Assembly: GCA_035362935.1 (NCBI GenBank)
Contig: DAOSEC010000009.1
Coordinates: 1 to 64,000 of the forward strand
Length of the DNA: 64,000 bases
Direction: 5' to 3'
Source of the DNA: DAOSEC01 sp035362935
GTDB lineage: Bacteria; Bacillota_I; Bacilli_A; ML615J-28; CAG-313
This document shows, one piece after another, positions 52,152 to 60,972 of the stretch (positions are counted from its first letter, which is position 1; every line of letters starts with the position of its first letter). Both the position numbers and the translations under genes were made by a program. The notes below the pieces were generated by a model. That model saw only the letters and a program-made list of their open reading frames with translations. It was not told the origin of the DNA and made no database searches.

Positions 52152-52859
52152 ATGGGAAGAAAATGGAACAACATTAAATACGGAAAAGCAGCAAAAGATG
52201 CAAGCCGTAGTAAAATTTATGCAAAATTTGGACTTGAAATTTATGTCGCAGCGAAAAGCGAACCAGATCCAGAAATCAATCGTTCACTCGCTATGGTCAT
52301 TGACAAAGCAAAAACATACAAAGTACCAAGAGACATCATCGACCGTGCCCTTGATAAAGCAAGAGGTGGTAAGGGTGAAAATTACGATCAAGTTCGATAC
52401 GAAGGCTATGGTCCAAACGGGTCTGCAATTATTGTTGATTGCTTAACCAATAACATCAATCGCACGGTATCAGAGGTAAGAGCAGCATTTAGTAAACATG
52501 GTGGTTCTTTGGGTGTAAATGGAAGTGTAACCTTTATGTTTGAACAAACAGGACTTGTTGGAGCAGCAAACGTTACCGAAGATCAAGTATTAGAAGCATT
52601 GATGAACAAAGAATGCGACGTCAATGACATTGAAGTCGAAGATGATAATGTGTTAGTTTACACAACAATTGAAAACTTCAATCTCGCTCAAGAAGCGTTT
52701 AAAACCTTAGGAATCGAAGAATTTACAACATGTGAAATTAGTATGTTACCAATAACACATATCAGTTTAAGTGGAGATGCATTAGACAAATTCGAGCGTC
52801 TTGTGGAAACATTAGATGAACTTGATGATGTGCAAAACGTTTACCACAATGTTGAATAG
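52152..52859 (+). CDS. yebC: YebC/PmpR-family protein
   Basis: The 235-aa sequence is a clear YebC family member. It starts MGRKWNNIKYGKAAKDASRS, with KYGAR-like SKIYAKFGLEIYVAAK, the conserved YEGYGPNGSAIIVDCLTNN and SVTFMFEQTG. Family members act as transcription regulators or, as shown recently for YebC/TACO1 proteins, help translation of proline stretches. The ATG at 52152 follows AAAGGTGA; a GTG at 52143 is in that site. Confidence 0.93.
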   Translation: MGRKWNNIKYGKAAKDASRSKIYAKFGLEIYVAAKSEPDPEINRSLAMVIDKAKTYKVPRDIIDRALDKARGGKGENYDQVRYEGYGPNGSAIIVDCLTNNINRTVSEVRAAFSKHGGSLGVNGSVTFMFEQTGLVGAANVTEDQVLEALMNKECDVNDIEVEDDNVLVYTTIENFNLAQEAFKTLGIEEFTTCEISMLPITHISLSGDALDKFERLVETLDELDDVQNVYHNVE

Positions 52860-52887
52860 GGAAAACAATCATGTTTTCTCTTTTTTA
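52859..52887 (+). terminator. Terminator after yebC
   Basis: GGGAAAAC pairs with GTTTTCTC (one G-U), then six T. Confidence 0.8.
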
Positions 52888-52906
52888 AAAGATGGAGGTG
52901 TGAAAC

Positions 52907-53452
52907 ATGTTGATACGGGAAATTAATGTATTGAGTGAAGAAGAACGAAATCAAGCAGCAAAGCTCATTTCAAGTGGATTCCCTCATGCTTACCCAACTC
53001 TAAAAGATGGTCATGAGGTCATTGATAGCATAACTTCCAATGGTGCACATTGTTTGGTTGCTTTGATTGATGATATGGTTGTAGGGGTTGTTGGAGCGAT
53101 ACCACAATATGGAACAACTGGATGGGAACTTCATCCGCTCATCGTTCATCCAAATCAACGCCACATGCACATTGGAACCAAACTAATGAATGCCATTGAA
53201 GAGATGGTTAGAAGTCTTGGTGGGGTAATGATTTATTTAGGGACGGATGATGAGTTTGAACAAACAAGTTTAAGTGGCTGTGATTTAATGACTGACTTGT
53301 ATCACCACATTCAAACGATTAAAAACATCAAAAGACATCCATTTGAATTTTATCAAAAGTGTGGATACATTATAGTTGGTGTCATGCCCGATGCCAACGG
53401 ACTAGGAAAACCTGACATTATGATGGCAAAACGGATTGTACCAGGGAAGTAA
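52907..53452 (+). CDS. GNAT acetyltransferase resembling aminoglycoside 6'-N-acetyltransferases
   Basis: The 181-aa GNAT protein has LHPLIVHPNQRHMHIGTKLM as the acetyl-CoA site. It then has LGTDDEFEQTSLSG, HPFEFYQKCGYIIVGV and PDANGLGKPDIMMAKRI. These late motifs are the ones that mark AAC(6')-type enzymes, so N-acetylation of an aminoglycoside is possible. A housekeeping amine substrate is equally possible. RBS GGAGGTG, in the short gap after the yebC terminator. Confidence 0.75.
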   Translation: MLIREINVLSEEERNQAAKLISSGFPHAYPTLKDGHEVIDSITSNGAHCLVALIDDMVVGVVGAIPQYGTTGWELHPLIVHPNQRHMHIGTKLMNAIEEMVRSLGGVMIYLGTDDEFEQTSLSGCDLMTDLYHHIQTIKNIKRHPFEFYQKCGYIIVGVMPDANGLGKPDIMMAKRIVPGK

Positions 53453-53550
53453 ATGCATGAAATCTACAACATTTAACCTTTTAGCAGTGACAAACAAGTA
53501 AAATCATAGTATAATGAATTATATATAACATCCATCAAGGAGGGTAAGAT

Positions 53551-54408
53551 ATGTTTTTTGAACTAGAAAATCAAAAATTAAACGAAGGCGCAAAACGCTA
53601 TTTTGAAAGTTTTGAACATTGGGCAAGAAAAGTCATCGATGAACTCGCAAAAGAACGATATGGAATACATTATATGAAGATTAAAGATAAAAAGGATAAA
53701 CCTTATTTTAAAATGCAAACAATTCAACACAACAAACGAGTTAATGTACTCTTTGAAAGTTTAAAAGATTTGCGTTATCCAGAATTAATTAAGGTTTTAT
53801 TTAAACAACCATTCTATAAGGAATTGTTCGCACCAATATTTGAATTTGGATACAAAGGATTCAAACCATCCTTAATCGAACTCATGTACAAGCGTTTGTT
53901 AGAACCATTCTATAAGCTAGAAAAAAATGAACAAGTGACCTTACGCGAATTAGAACAAATTGCGGGTTATACTGGGGATTTTATTGAAACGGTAAGATTA
54001 TATTATGTATCACGTAATGATTACTTGATGAACATTGCAGCTTCGATTATGAGCATCAGTGATTCACTCGGTGTAAAACTGAACAAAGATGATTTGGTCG
54101 CAGCCGATGATTATCATTTGTATGTAGTAGAAAATTATACCGATACCGCACTTTATCCAGGGGACCGATATACGATTACTCTTGACATCGAAGAACGAAT
54201 GAATGCAAGTGGGTATGATGTAAAGTGGTTTATCAAAGGAAAACAAGATCCAAAACAAACAGGAAAACACTTTGTGATTGATATCAAAGAATCACATTTG
54301 GATGATTTCCTTCTCATTGAATGTTTGGTTGTTGGAAAACAAAAGTATCACCGATATGGTGAATACGATGATCGTTTGATTATTTCAATCAATGTACTCC
54401 CTATTTAA
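53551..54408 (+). CDS. Protein of unknown function, two-part
   Basis: A 285-aa soluble protein I cannot place. Residues ~1-175 are helical and basic (FESFEHWARKVIDELAKERY, YPELIKVLFKQPFYKELFAP). Residues ~190-285 look like a beta-sandwich (DRYTITLDIEERMNASGYDV, LLIECLVVGKQKYH). No signal peptide or membrane helix. It is located immediately upstream of the RNase J gene, in its own unit behind AAGGAGGG. Confidence 0.55.
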   Translation: MFFELENQKLNEGAKRYFESFEHWARKVIDELAKERYGIHYMKIKDKKDKPYFKMQTIQHNKRVNVLFESLKDLRYPELIKVLFKQPFYKELFAPIFEFGYKGFKPSLIELMYKRLLEPFYKLEKNEQVTLRELEQIAGYTGDFIETVRLYYVSRNDYLMNIAASIMSISDSLGVKLNKDDLVAADDYHLYVVENYTDTALYPGDRYTITLDIEERMNASGYDVKWFIKGKQDPKQTGKHFVIDIKESHLDDFLLIECLVVGKQKYHRYGEYDDRLIISINVLPI

Positions 54409-54445
54409 ATAAAATAGCGAATACAAAGCAAACCTGAGCACAATT

Positions 54446-54454
54446 TGATACAAT
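54446..54454 (+). promoter_or_regulatory. Extended -10 before rnj
   Basis: TGA followed by TACAAT (54449-54454). Confidence 0.5.
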
Positions 54455-54482
54455 AATAAAAACAAGAAGAAAGGAGGTAACT

Positions 54483-56153
54483 ATGAGCAAACTAAAAATA
54501 TTCGCATTAGGCGGATTAGGAGAAAACGGTAAAAATATGTTTGTAGCAGAAGTAGATGGACGTATTTTTATTTTTGATGCAGGACTAAAATACCCCGCGG
54601 TTGATTTGTATGGAGTTGACGCTGTATTTCCGGATATCAGCTACTTAATTGAACATCAAGATCGCATTGAAGGGATCTTTATATCTCACGGACATGAAGA
54701 TCACATTGGATCTTTGCCATATTTACTTAGACACATTAACATCCGTGTATACGGAACCCATTTTACAATTAAGTTGATTGAAGATTTATTGATCGAGGAA
54801 GGAATGGCAATTGAAGAGTTCCGATTATATCGTATCAATGAAAATAAGACATTAAAATTTGGTGACTGCTTGGTATCTTTTTACAATACCACGCACTCCA
54901 TTCCAGAATCGGTTGGGATTGCACTACATACCGATCAAGGTATTGTATTATATGCCCCTGATTTTAATTTTGATCAAAACGCTGAGATTAAATATCGTAC
55001 TTCATTTGACAAATTAATTGAGTTTTCGAAAAAAGGGGTTCTAGCCTTACTAGCCGAAAGTATAGGTTCTGGAACAATGACAAGACCAATCAATGATTAT
55101 TTACTTACTCACGTGATTACGGATGTATTCAACCGAGGGAATAATCGTGTGATTGTAACGGCATTTAGCTCGGATTTGGACCGTATTCAAAAAATAATCA
55201 ATATCGCAGTGAACAACAATCGTAATGTTGCGATCATTGGACGCAAAGCACAACGCATTGTAGATATCGCAATGAATACCGAATACCTAAAAATACCAAA
55301 AGATCGATTGGTTAATTTAAAGTACATTGATGATAAAAATAAAAATGAATTTGAAAATTTAGTCGTTATTGTGACTGGTAATCGTCACGAACCATTTTAT
55401 GTCTTGCAACGAATGGTCAATAAGGTAGATCGTTTGATTGCCTTAAATGATACCGATCATGTCATCAGCATGACGCCACCAGTGCCTGGTACGGAAAAAA
55501 TAGCGTTACGAACAATTGACACCCTATATCGTAATAATATTAAAGTGACAAAAGTGGGTAAGGGAATTATGAGAAGTTCCCATGCGAACGCAGATGATCT
55601 TAAAATGATGTATAATATCTTAAAACCAAAATACATCATTCCAGTCATTGGAGAATATCGTCATCAAATCAAACAAGCCAATATTGCCAAAGAAGTTGGT
55701 TATCCAAATGATAAAGTAATCTTATTAGAAAATGGAGAAGCAATTGAGTTTGAAGCTGGAGCAGTAACATCCCGTAGTCAAATTCAAAACGGGGATATTT
55801 TGGTGGATGGTTCTATCATCGGTGACATCAATGAAGTGGTCATCAAAGATAGAGAAATGCTAGCAGAAGAAGGTATTTTTATTATTTCATGTAATATCAA
55901 TGCCAAATCAAAGAAAATATTGAACGCACCAGAGATTGTAACCAAAGGATTTGTCTATGGAGAATCCAAGGAAGAAATCGATTATTATGTCAAAAAGAAA
56001 TTTGATGCAACGCTTCACTTTTTCTTTGATAAAAAATATATCGAATGGAATGAACTAAACAATGTGCTTCGCGAGGAAATCGGAAGAGAGATTTTTCGAA
56101 TTTCGAAAAAGAAACCAATCGTCATTCCAGTCATTGTCGATGCTGCTGCCTAG
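54483..56153 (+). CDS. rnj: Ribonuclease J
   Basis: A 556-aa RNase of the metallo-beta-lactamase/beta-CASP family with 5'-3' exo- and endonuclease activity in mRNA decay and rRNA maturation. The metal motif SHGHEDHIG (His69, His71, Asp73, His74), APDFNFD, VIVTAFSSDLDRIQ and IGEYRHQ are all present, with a C-terminal RNase J domain. RBS AAAGGAGGT. Whether this is the J1 or J2 type cannot be told from one copy. Confidence 0.95.
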   Translation: MSKLKIFALGGLGENGKNMFVAEVDGRIFIFDAGLKYPAVDLYGVDAVFPDISYLIEHQDRIEGIFISHGHEDHIGSLPYLLRHINIRVYGTHFTIKLIEDLLIEEGMAIEEFRLYRINENKTLKFGDCLVSFYNTTHSIPESVGIALHTDQGIVLYAPDFNFDQNAEIKYRTSFDKLIEFSKKGVLALLAESIGSGTMTRPINDYLLTHVITDVFNRGNNRVIVTAFSSDLDRIQKIINIAVNNNRNVAIIGRKAQRIVDIAMNTEYLKIPKDRLVNLKYIDDKNKNEFENLVVIVTGNRHEPFYVLQRMVNKVDRLIALNDTDHVISMTPPVPGTEKIALRTIDTLYRNNIKVTKVGKGIMRSSHANADDLKMMYNILKPKYIIPVIGEYRHQIKQANIAKEVGYPNDKVILLENGEAIEFEAGAVTSRSQIQNGDILVDGSIIGDINEVVIKDREMLAEEGIFIISCNINAKSKKILNAPEIVTKGFVYGESKEEIDYYVKKKFDATLHFFFDKKYIEWNELNNVLREEIGREIFRISKKKPIVIPVIVDAAA

Positions 56154-56237
56154 ATAGGTAAATATATTTCTTGCATTTTCAAGCAATTTATAGTATAATT
56201 CATTAGTCAATTAGTAGTATGTTAGGAGGTCAGTAGT

Positions 56238-56393
56238 ATGCGAGTAAGTATTATGTTAAAATGCACTGTGTGTGGAGAAGAAAATTATTTAACTGAAAAG
56301 AGTAAACGTAACGATCCAGATCGTATGGAACAAAGTAAATATTGTCCACGATGCAAAAAAAGCACGCCTCATAAAGAAAAGGGTAAAAAATAA
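56238..56393 (+). CDS. rpmG: 50S ribosomal protein L33
   Basis: A 51-aa ribosomal protein with the zinc-binding C+ form: two CxxC motifs in LKCTVCGEEN and KYCPRCKKSTPHKE. The start (MRVSIMLKC) follows TTAGGAGGT. Translation ends at TAA 56391-56393. L33 is a surface protein of the large subunit; C+ and C- forms are often exchanged in zinc limitation. Confidence 0.95.
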   Translation: MRVSIMLKCTVCGEENYLTEKSKRNDPDRMEQSKYCPRCKKSTPHKEKGKK

Positions 56394-56410
56394 TTCACTT
56401 TGATACATAT

Positions 56411-56446
56411 AAAACATGGTTCCTTTGGTAGGGAACCATGTTTTTA
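56411..56446 (+). terminator. Terminator after rpmG
   Basis: A 13-bp stem (AAAACATGGTTCC / GGAACCATGTTTT) followed by T. Confidence 0.92.
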
Positions 56447-56570
56447 TTTCATTCGATATAGTTTGTCTTCTTATTTTGTTACAAACATTGATTATTTTTA
56501 AAAAAATGATGAATTTACCAATAAAATAAGATGTTTCATCGTTACTATAGTGTAAAAAGGGGGAAGTATT

Positions 56571-57632
56571 ATGAGAATTTTTACGAAATTATTATCGATG
56601 ATGGTGTTGCTTACATCAACATTTGTATTTGTAGGTTGTGGAACTGCGTTTACCATTGATGGAAACCCAACGTTTCAAACCACAGACGAAGTATATGCAT
56701 TTTCAGCTATATCAGCTGTATCGCTATTAAATCAACAATATACTACAAACAGTGGTATGACTCCGATGTCATTTATGGCAGACGAGGACGAACCAATCAT
56801 TACTACAGAACTTGATCAACTCAATCGTTATTTAAATATTATGGAAAAATTTGTTGGTAGTAGCCAATCACTTGCAGTGGAGTTGGTCACTTCTGATTTG
56901 CCAGAATATGAAACAAAAGTTAATTTTACAACAAAAAACATCTTAGGAGAAGATGTTGTATATGCAATTTACTATAATGAAGTGTTTCTAGATGATAGTA
57001 GTGAAGAAGATGATGAATATGAAACAGAATTATTCGGACTTATGACTTATAATGAAATTGACTATCAATTATCAGGAAAAAGAGAAATGGAAGATGATGA
57101 AGAATCCATTCGAATAACAGCATCAATAGATGAATTCAACTATGTCAATGTGAAATATGAATTAGAAGAAGAAGAGAGAAAATTTATTTTTGAAGAATTT
57201 ATCAATGGTGAATTGATGAATAGCACCAAAGTCAAGGTAGAAACCGAAGATGATGAAATTGAGGTTAAGCTTGAGTTTGTTGCTGGTGAAGCTAAGGGAA
57301 AATACAAATTTGAACAAGAAATCAAAGATGAAAAGACAATACTGAAAGTTTCATATGAGGTTGTCGATGAATTGAACAATGTAGAATCAGGTGAAATTGA
57401 AGTGTATGTTGTTATTGATGAAGTTACAGGTGAAACAGTGTATAAATATGAAATTCAAGTAGAAGACGATGACAGTATTTATGAATATGAACGTGATCGT
57501 GAAGAAGATGACGATGACGAAGATGATGATGAAGATGAAGATGATGAAGAAGATGAAGATGATGAAGATGAAGAAGAAGATGAAGATGAAGAAGAAGATG
57601 AAGATGAAGAAGAAGATTCATCTAATATCTAA
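56571..57632 (+). CDS. Lipoprotein with poly-Asp/Glu tail, paralogous to the anti-sigma ectodomain
   Basis: A 353-aa lipoprotein: the signal peptide ends at the lipobox FVFVGC (Cys23). A ~270-residue beta-rich domain follows, then 39 consecutive acidic residues (311-349). Segments DEVYAFSAISAVSLL, TELDQLNRYLNIMEKFVG and VVYAIYYNEV are clearly shared with the external domain of the second anti-sigma protein, so the two are paralogs. The tail would bind calcium or other cations or basic polymers (inference). A weak promoter (TACTAT, about 56543) lies ahead; the sigma/anti-sigma operon follows directly. Confidence 0.8.
   Translation: MRIFTKLLSMMVLLTSTFVFVGCGTAFTIDGNPTFQTTDEVYAFSAISAVSLLNQQYTTNSGMTPMSFMADEDEPIITTELDQLNRYLNIMEKFVGSSQSLAVELVTSDLPEYETKVNFTTKNILGEDVVYAIYYNEVFLDDSSEEDDEYETELFGLMTYNEIDYQLSGKREMEDDEESIRITASIDEFNYVNVKYELEEEERKFIFEEFINGELMNSTKVKVETEDDEIEVKLEFVAGEAKGKYKFEQEIKDEKTILKVSYEVVDELNNVESGEIEVYVVIDEVTGETVYKYEIQVEDDDSIYEYERDREEDDDDEDDDEDEDDEEDEDDEDEEEDEDEEEDEDEEEDSSNI
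57490..57620 (+). repeat. GAW trinucleotide tract encoding the acidic tail
   Basis: The run of GAT/GAA/GAC codons is a purine-rich low-complexity tract prone to slippage; a similar tract lies at 59311-59418. Confidence 0.85.
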
Positions 57633-57680
57633 TCGGTGTTGTTAAATTTTCAGCTAATCGCTATTAGAAAATAATCGTGC

Positions 57681-57699
57681 TGTGATATAATGAGTCTGA
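57681..57699 (+). promoter_or_regulatory. Promoter of the second sigma-factor gene
   Basis: TGTGATATAATGAGTCTGA, an extended -10 (57686-57691), matches the first sigma gene's promoter at 18 of 19 bases. Confidence 0.65.
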
Positions 57700-57709
57700 G
57701 GTAATGGCT

Positions 57710-58243
57710 ATGGAAAATCTTGATCAGTATATCCCAGCACTTTTATTAAAAAACGAGGAATCATTTGAAATCATCTACCATGAAACCAAATCATCCGTCT
57801 ATGCGATTATTCTTTCAATTATGAAAGATCACTCTCTTTCAGAAGATGTGATGCAAGAAACATACATCAAAATGATTGCCTCAATTAGACAATATAAGGA
57901 AGGAACAAATTTTCGAAATTGGCTGCTTACGATTGCACGAAACACAGCCCTTGATTATTATAGAGCTAGAAAAAAAGAGACTCTGATGGATGATATCGCA
58001 CTCGAATCGATTCCATCACCTGTATCACATAATGCAATTGATTCGATGATTGCTGAAGAGTTATTGAATTGTTTAAATCAAGATGAAAGAGAAGTTGTCT
58101 TGCTTCGGGTTGTCGATACACTTAAATTTAAAGACATTGCTGTTATCACAAAAAAACCAATTGGAACAGTGCTATGGTTGTACAACCAAGCAATTAGGAA
58201 AATGAGAAGATATGAAGGAGGTGTGGATTATGAAAAAAGCTAA
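57710..58243 (+). CDS. ECF-type RNA polymerase sigma factor (second copy)
   Basis: A 177-aa sigma factor with region 2 (SLSEDVMQETYIKMIASIRQ, then NFRNWLLTIARNTALDYYRA) and region 4 (LNQDEREVVLLRVVDTLKFK, then TKKPIGTVLWLYNQAIRKMR). It is paralogous to the sigma at 45848 along its whole length, including the unusual GTVLW in the last helix. The ATG at 57710 follows GAGG and aligns with the start of the paralog; an ATG at 57704 is too close to the ribosome site. The anti-sigma gene starts 14 bases before its stop. Confidence 0.9.
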   Translation: MENLDQYIPALLLKNEESFEIIYHETKSSVYAIILSIMKDHSLSEDVMQETYIKMIASIRQYKEGTNFRNWLLTIARNTALDYYRARKKETLMDDIALESIPSPVSHNAIDSMIAEELLNCLNQDEREVVLLRVVDTLKFKDIAVITKKPIGTVLWLYNQAIRKMRRYEGGVDYEKS

Positions 58244-59462
58244 TATCAAAAAAATTCTAAAAAATCATATTGTAAATACCACACCAAATATTCATCATTT
58301 GATTGATATTAATCAAATTACAATAGAACCGCTTATGTCACAAATAAGACCAAATATCAAAACATTCCGTCAACAAAGATTCGCATTTAAGATGTTATTT
58401 ACTATTTTATTAATCACAATCAATGTGCTAGCTATTTTTTCAATTCCTCTAGTAGGTGATCATCCAGATGACGAAATTATTGTTAATCCTATTCCTCTAA
58501 GCCATAAGGAAGAAATTTATGCATTTTCTGCTGCTTCGGGTTTAACTGCTTACACAGTATCCTTTGATTATAACAAAAACAATTTGCTAAGATTGAGTTC
58601 ACATTCACTTCTAATTGAAGATGAAATTGATCAAATTACACAGTACTTATATGTTGTTGAGTCATTGGTTGGAGACAAGTCTGATATGGTTATCACTTCT
58701 AGTGATTCTGCTGAGAAACCGGGTTACTCCTATAAAATATCATATCAAACTATAGATTTAACCAACCAATTGCGTACATATTCGTTATACTATAATGAAG
58801 AGGTTGTCGATGATGACACAACACGATTACAAGGTATTATCGAACTAGATACCCTTGAATATCATGTAGAAATAACGGATACCACCAAAGAAGATGAAAG
58901 AAAAATTACAGTACGATTAAATCAAAACCAAATCGATGCAAACTACATTAAAATTGAACATATTATGGAGGAAGACGAACAAAAGTTTTCATATGAAGTG
59001 ATTGAAATGTTCGAAACCATTCATTCATTCACGATTAAAGTTGAAGAAGAAAATAATCGAATTAAAGCAGAAATCGAGTATGAAAGTGATGTAAAGAAGT
59101 TGAAGTTAGAATTTAAAAGAAAGGTTGAAAACACCATTTCAACCATACTCATTGAGTATGAACTTGAACATAATGATGAGGAAGAAGAAGGATTAATGCT
59201 GATTCAAGTTATTTTCGATTCAAACACACAAATGTATAAGTATGTATTTCAAATTGAGACGAACCAAATTGATAAAGTATTAGAAAAAGATCGTTTTGAT
59301 CGCTCCAAAGAAGATGATGAGGATGATGACGACGACGAAGAAGATGAAGAAGACGAAGAAGATGATGACGGCGACGATGATGAAGATATTGAAGAAGATG
59401 AAGAAGATGAAGAAGATATTTTTAACGTTGAGATCTATTACTATGATTCATTTTCGCTTTAG
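58230..59462 (+). CDS. Membrane-anchored anti-sigma factor-like protein with poly-acidic tail (second copy)
   Basis: A 410-aa single-pass protein: cytoplasmic residues 1-50, membrane helix ~52-76, an external beta-rich domain, an acidic tract (~361-396) and a short hydrophobic end (FNVEIYYYDSFSL). The external part (EEIYAFSAASGLTAY, EIDQITQYLYVVESLVG) is homologous to the neighbouring lipoprotein. The start at 58230 follows AAGGAGGTG, a perfect ribosome site that lies within the sigma gene; the genes overlap by 14 bases. It probably holds the sigma inactive until a surface signal arrives. No site-1 protease is encoded nearby. Confidence 0.72.
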   Translation: MKKANIKKILKNHIVNTTPNIHHLIDINQITIEPLMSQIRPNIKTFRQQRFAFKMLFTILLITINVLAIFSIPLVGDHPDDEIIVNPIPLSHKEEIYAFSAASGLTAYTVSFDYNKNNLLRLSSHSLLIEDEIDQITQYLYVVESLVGDKSDMVITSSDSAEKPGYSYKISYQTIDLTNQLRTYSLYYNEEVVDDDTTRLQGIIELDTLEYHVEITDTTKEDERKITVRLNQNQIDANYIKIEHIMEEDEQKFSYEVIEMFETIHSFTIKVEEENNRIKAEIEYESDVKKLKLEFKRKVENTISTILIEYELEHNDEEEEGLMLIQVIFDSNTQMYKYVFQIETNQIDKVLEKDRFDRSKEDDEDDDDDEEDEEDEEDDDGDDDEDIEEDEEDEEDIFNVEIYYYDSFSL

Positions 59463-59600
59463 AAACCATATCTTTATAGTTCTATGATATCTTGCGATCG
59501 AATTGGATGTATTTCTATGTTTTGATATGTCGAGTAAATGATAAATGAATCTTTATCAGATGTATGAAATAAATTCATAAACCATATTAAATATGAATAA
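59463..59600. other. Non-coding gap after the second anti-sigma gene
   Basis: I see no gene or convincing hairpin for the plus-strand operon in this stretch; transcription probably runs into the opposing terminator at 59601-59629. Confidence 0.4.
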
Positions 59601-59629
59601 AAGACCTGAATCATTCCGATTCAGGCCTT
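59601..59629 (-). terminator. rarA terminator
   Basis: A 12-bp stem with one mismatch (59601-59612 with 59618-59629); the rarA stop codon lies within it. On the minus strand it is followed by TTTTATT. Confidence 0.75.
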
Positions 59630-60868
59630 TTTGTTTTGTTCTTGTTTCGCTTGCTTGATTGCTTCAAATCTTGCTTTTAAAGATTCTTCGAATTTTGATG
59701 TGTTTTTGGGATCATAGTAGGATGCATGTTTGATGATGTCAGGTAAATATTGTTGATTAACCCATGCACCAGGGTAGTCATGTGGATATAGGTAATTGCT
59801 TTGTGACTCATCAAAAGAATAGATGTTTTTTAGATGAAGTGGGAGTGATCCGCTTTTTCCTGCTTCTATGTCTGAAAGTGCTTTATCAACTGCAATCAAC
59901 GCGGAATTGGATTTTGGTGATAATGCCATTTCAATTACAATTACCGATAATGGAAGTCTAGCCTCAGGCATTCCAAGTTGAATCGCTGCATCACAGGCTG
60001 CTATGACTCTTGGACCAATCGATGGGTTAGCAAGTGCAATATCTTCATAAGCGGTCGCAATGAGGCGTCTTGTCAGAATAATGAGTTCTTCGGCTGCGAG
60101 CAGTTTTGCTAAATAATGAAGACTGGCATCCACATCAGACCCACGGATTGATTTTTGTAATCCACTTAAGGTATCAAAGTAGTTATCACTGCTTCCATCA
60201 ATTAGAATCGATGGACGAAGCAATACACTTTTGGCTAAATCAAAAGTGATATTTGTTCCTTCTAGTGCTAATATTACTACTTCAATCATATTAAGAACAC
60301 TTCGAACTTCACCATTGGCTAAGCTAACCAAATATTCAAGCGCATCCGGATCGATTGTTAAGCTAGGATTAATATAGGATATTCCACGTTTTGCGATTGC
60401 AATCAAATCTTGTTTTTCTAAGGATTTTAGTTTTAGGACGTGACAGCGAGATCGAATCGCAGGATTGACCGAATGATATGGATTGACGGTTGTAATCCCT
60501 ATCATAACAATTTCTCCACTTTCGACAAATGGAAGCAAAAAGTCTTGAATGTCTTTTTTCATACGATGAATTTCATCAATGATGACAACACTTGCTTTGT
60601 GGAATCTTGATTCATGCATGATTGTTTTTAGGGCATCCTTGTTATCAATGGAAGCATTAAATTTAAACGATTTGTAACCACTTGTTTGTGCAACCACCTC
60701 AGCAATGGTGGTTTTTCCGTTTCCAGGATCTCCGTATAATATCAAAGAAAATAATTTTCCTTTTTCTACCATTTTACGGATTACACCATTTTGACCGACT
60801 AAATGATCTTGACCTACTATGTCATCAAACGTTTTGGGACGCATGCGAAATGCCAACGGCTCCATCAT
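59621..60868 (-). CDS. rarA: Replication-associated recombination protein A (RarA/MgsA AAA+ ATPase)
   Basis: The 415-aa AAA+ ATPase has Walker A LYGDPGNGKTT, Walker B VVIIDEIHRM, sensor ITTVNP and the C-terminal MgsA domain (RGSDVDASLHYLAKLLAAEE, then ARPEDIA-like TAYEDIALANP). It acts at stalled replication forks and resembles clamp-loader subunits. RBS AAAGATGGTGAG lies next to the first of two adjacent ATG codons (60868, 60865). It is divergent from the tRNA gene. Confidence 0.94.
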   Translation of the reverse strand: MMEPLAFRMRPKTFDDIVGQDHLVGQNGVIRKMVEKGKLFSLILYGDPGNGKTTIAEVVAQTSGYKSFKFNASIDNKDALKTIMHESRFHKASVVIIDEIHRMKKDIQDFLLPFVESGEIVMIGITTVNPYHSVNPAIRSRCHVLKLKSLEKQDLIAIAKRGISYINPSLTIDPDALEYLVSLANGEVRSVLNMIEVVILALEGTNITFDLAKSVLLRPSILIDGSSDNYFDTLSGLQKSIRGSDVDASLHYLAKLLAAEELIILTRRLIATAYEDIALANPSIGPRVIAACDAAIQLGMPEARLPLSVIVIEMALSPKSNSALIAVDKALSDIEAGKSGSLPLHLKNIYSFDESQSNYLYPHDYPGAWVNQQYLPDIIKHASYYDPKNTSKFEESLKARFEAIKQAKQEQNKKA

Positions 60869-60928
60869 CTCACCATCTTTCTACTATGAATTATTTTATC
60901 ATAAGTGGGTTGAAAATACAATTTTACC

Positions 60929-60957
60929 TTGCATTTTTATTTGTTTTTTTGTATAAT
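60929..60957 (+). promoter_or_regulatory. tRNA promoter
   Basis: TTGCAT (60929-60934), 17-bp spacer, TATAAT (60952-60957), 15 bases ahead of the tRNA. Confidence 0.75.
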
Positions 60958-60972
60958 TACCTTACATCTTGC

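Noticed and set aside
57490..57620. Regular repeats resembling a repeat array (CRISPR-like)
   Set aside because: The repeat unit is 3 bases, coding and without spacers.
57424..57621. Minus-strand Leu/His-rich frame opposite the acidic tail
   Set aside because: It is the mirror of the GAT/GAA codon tract, not a gene.
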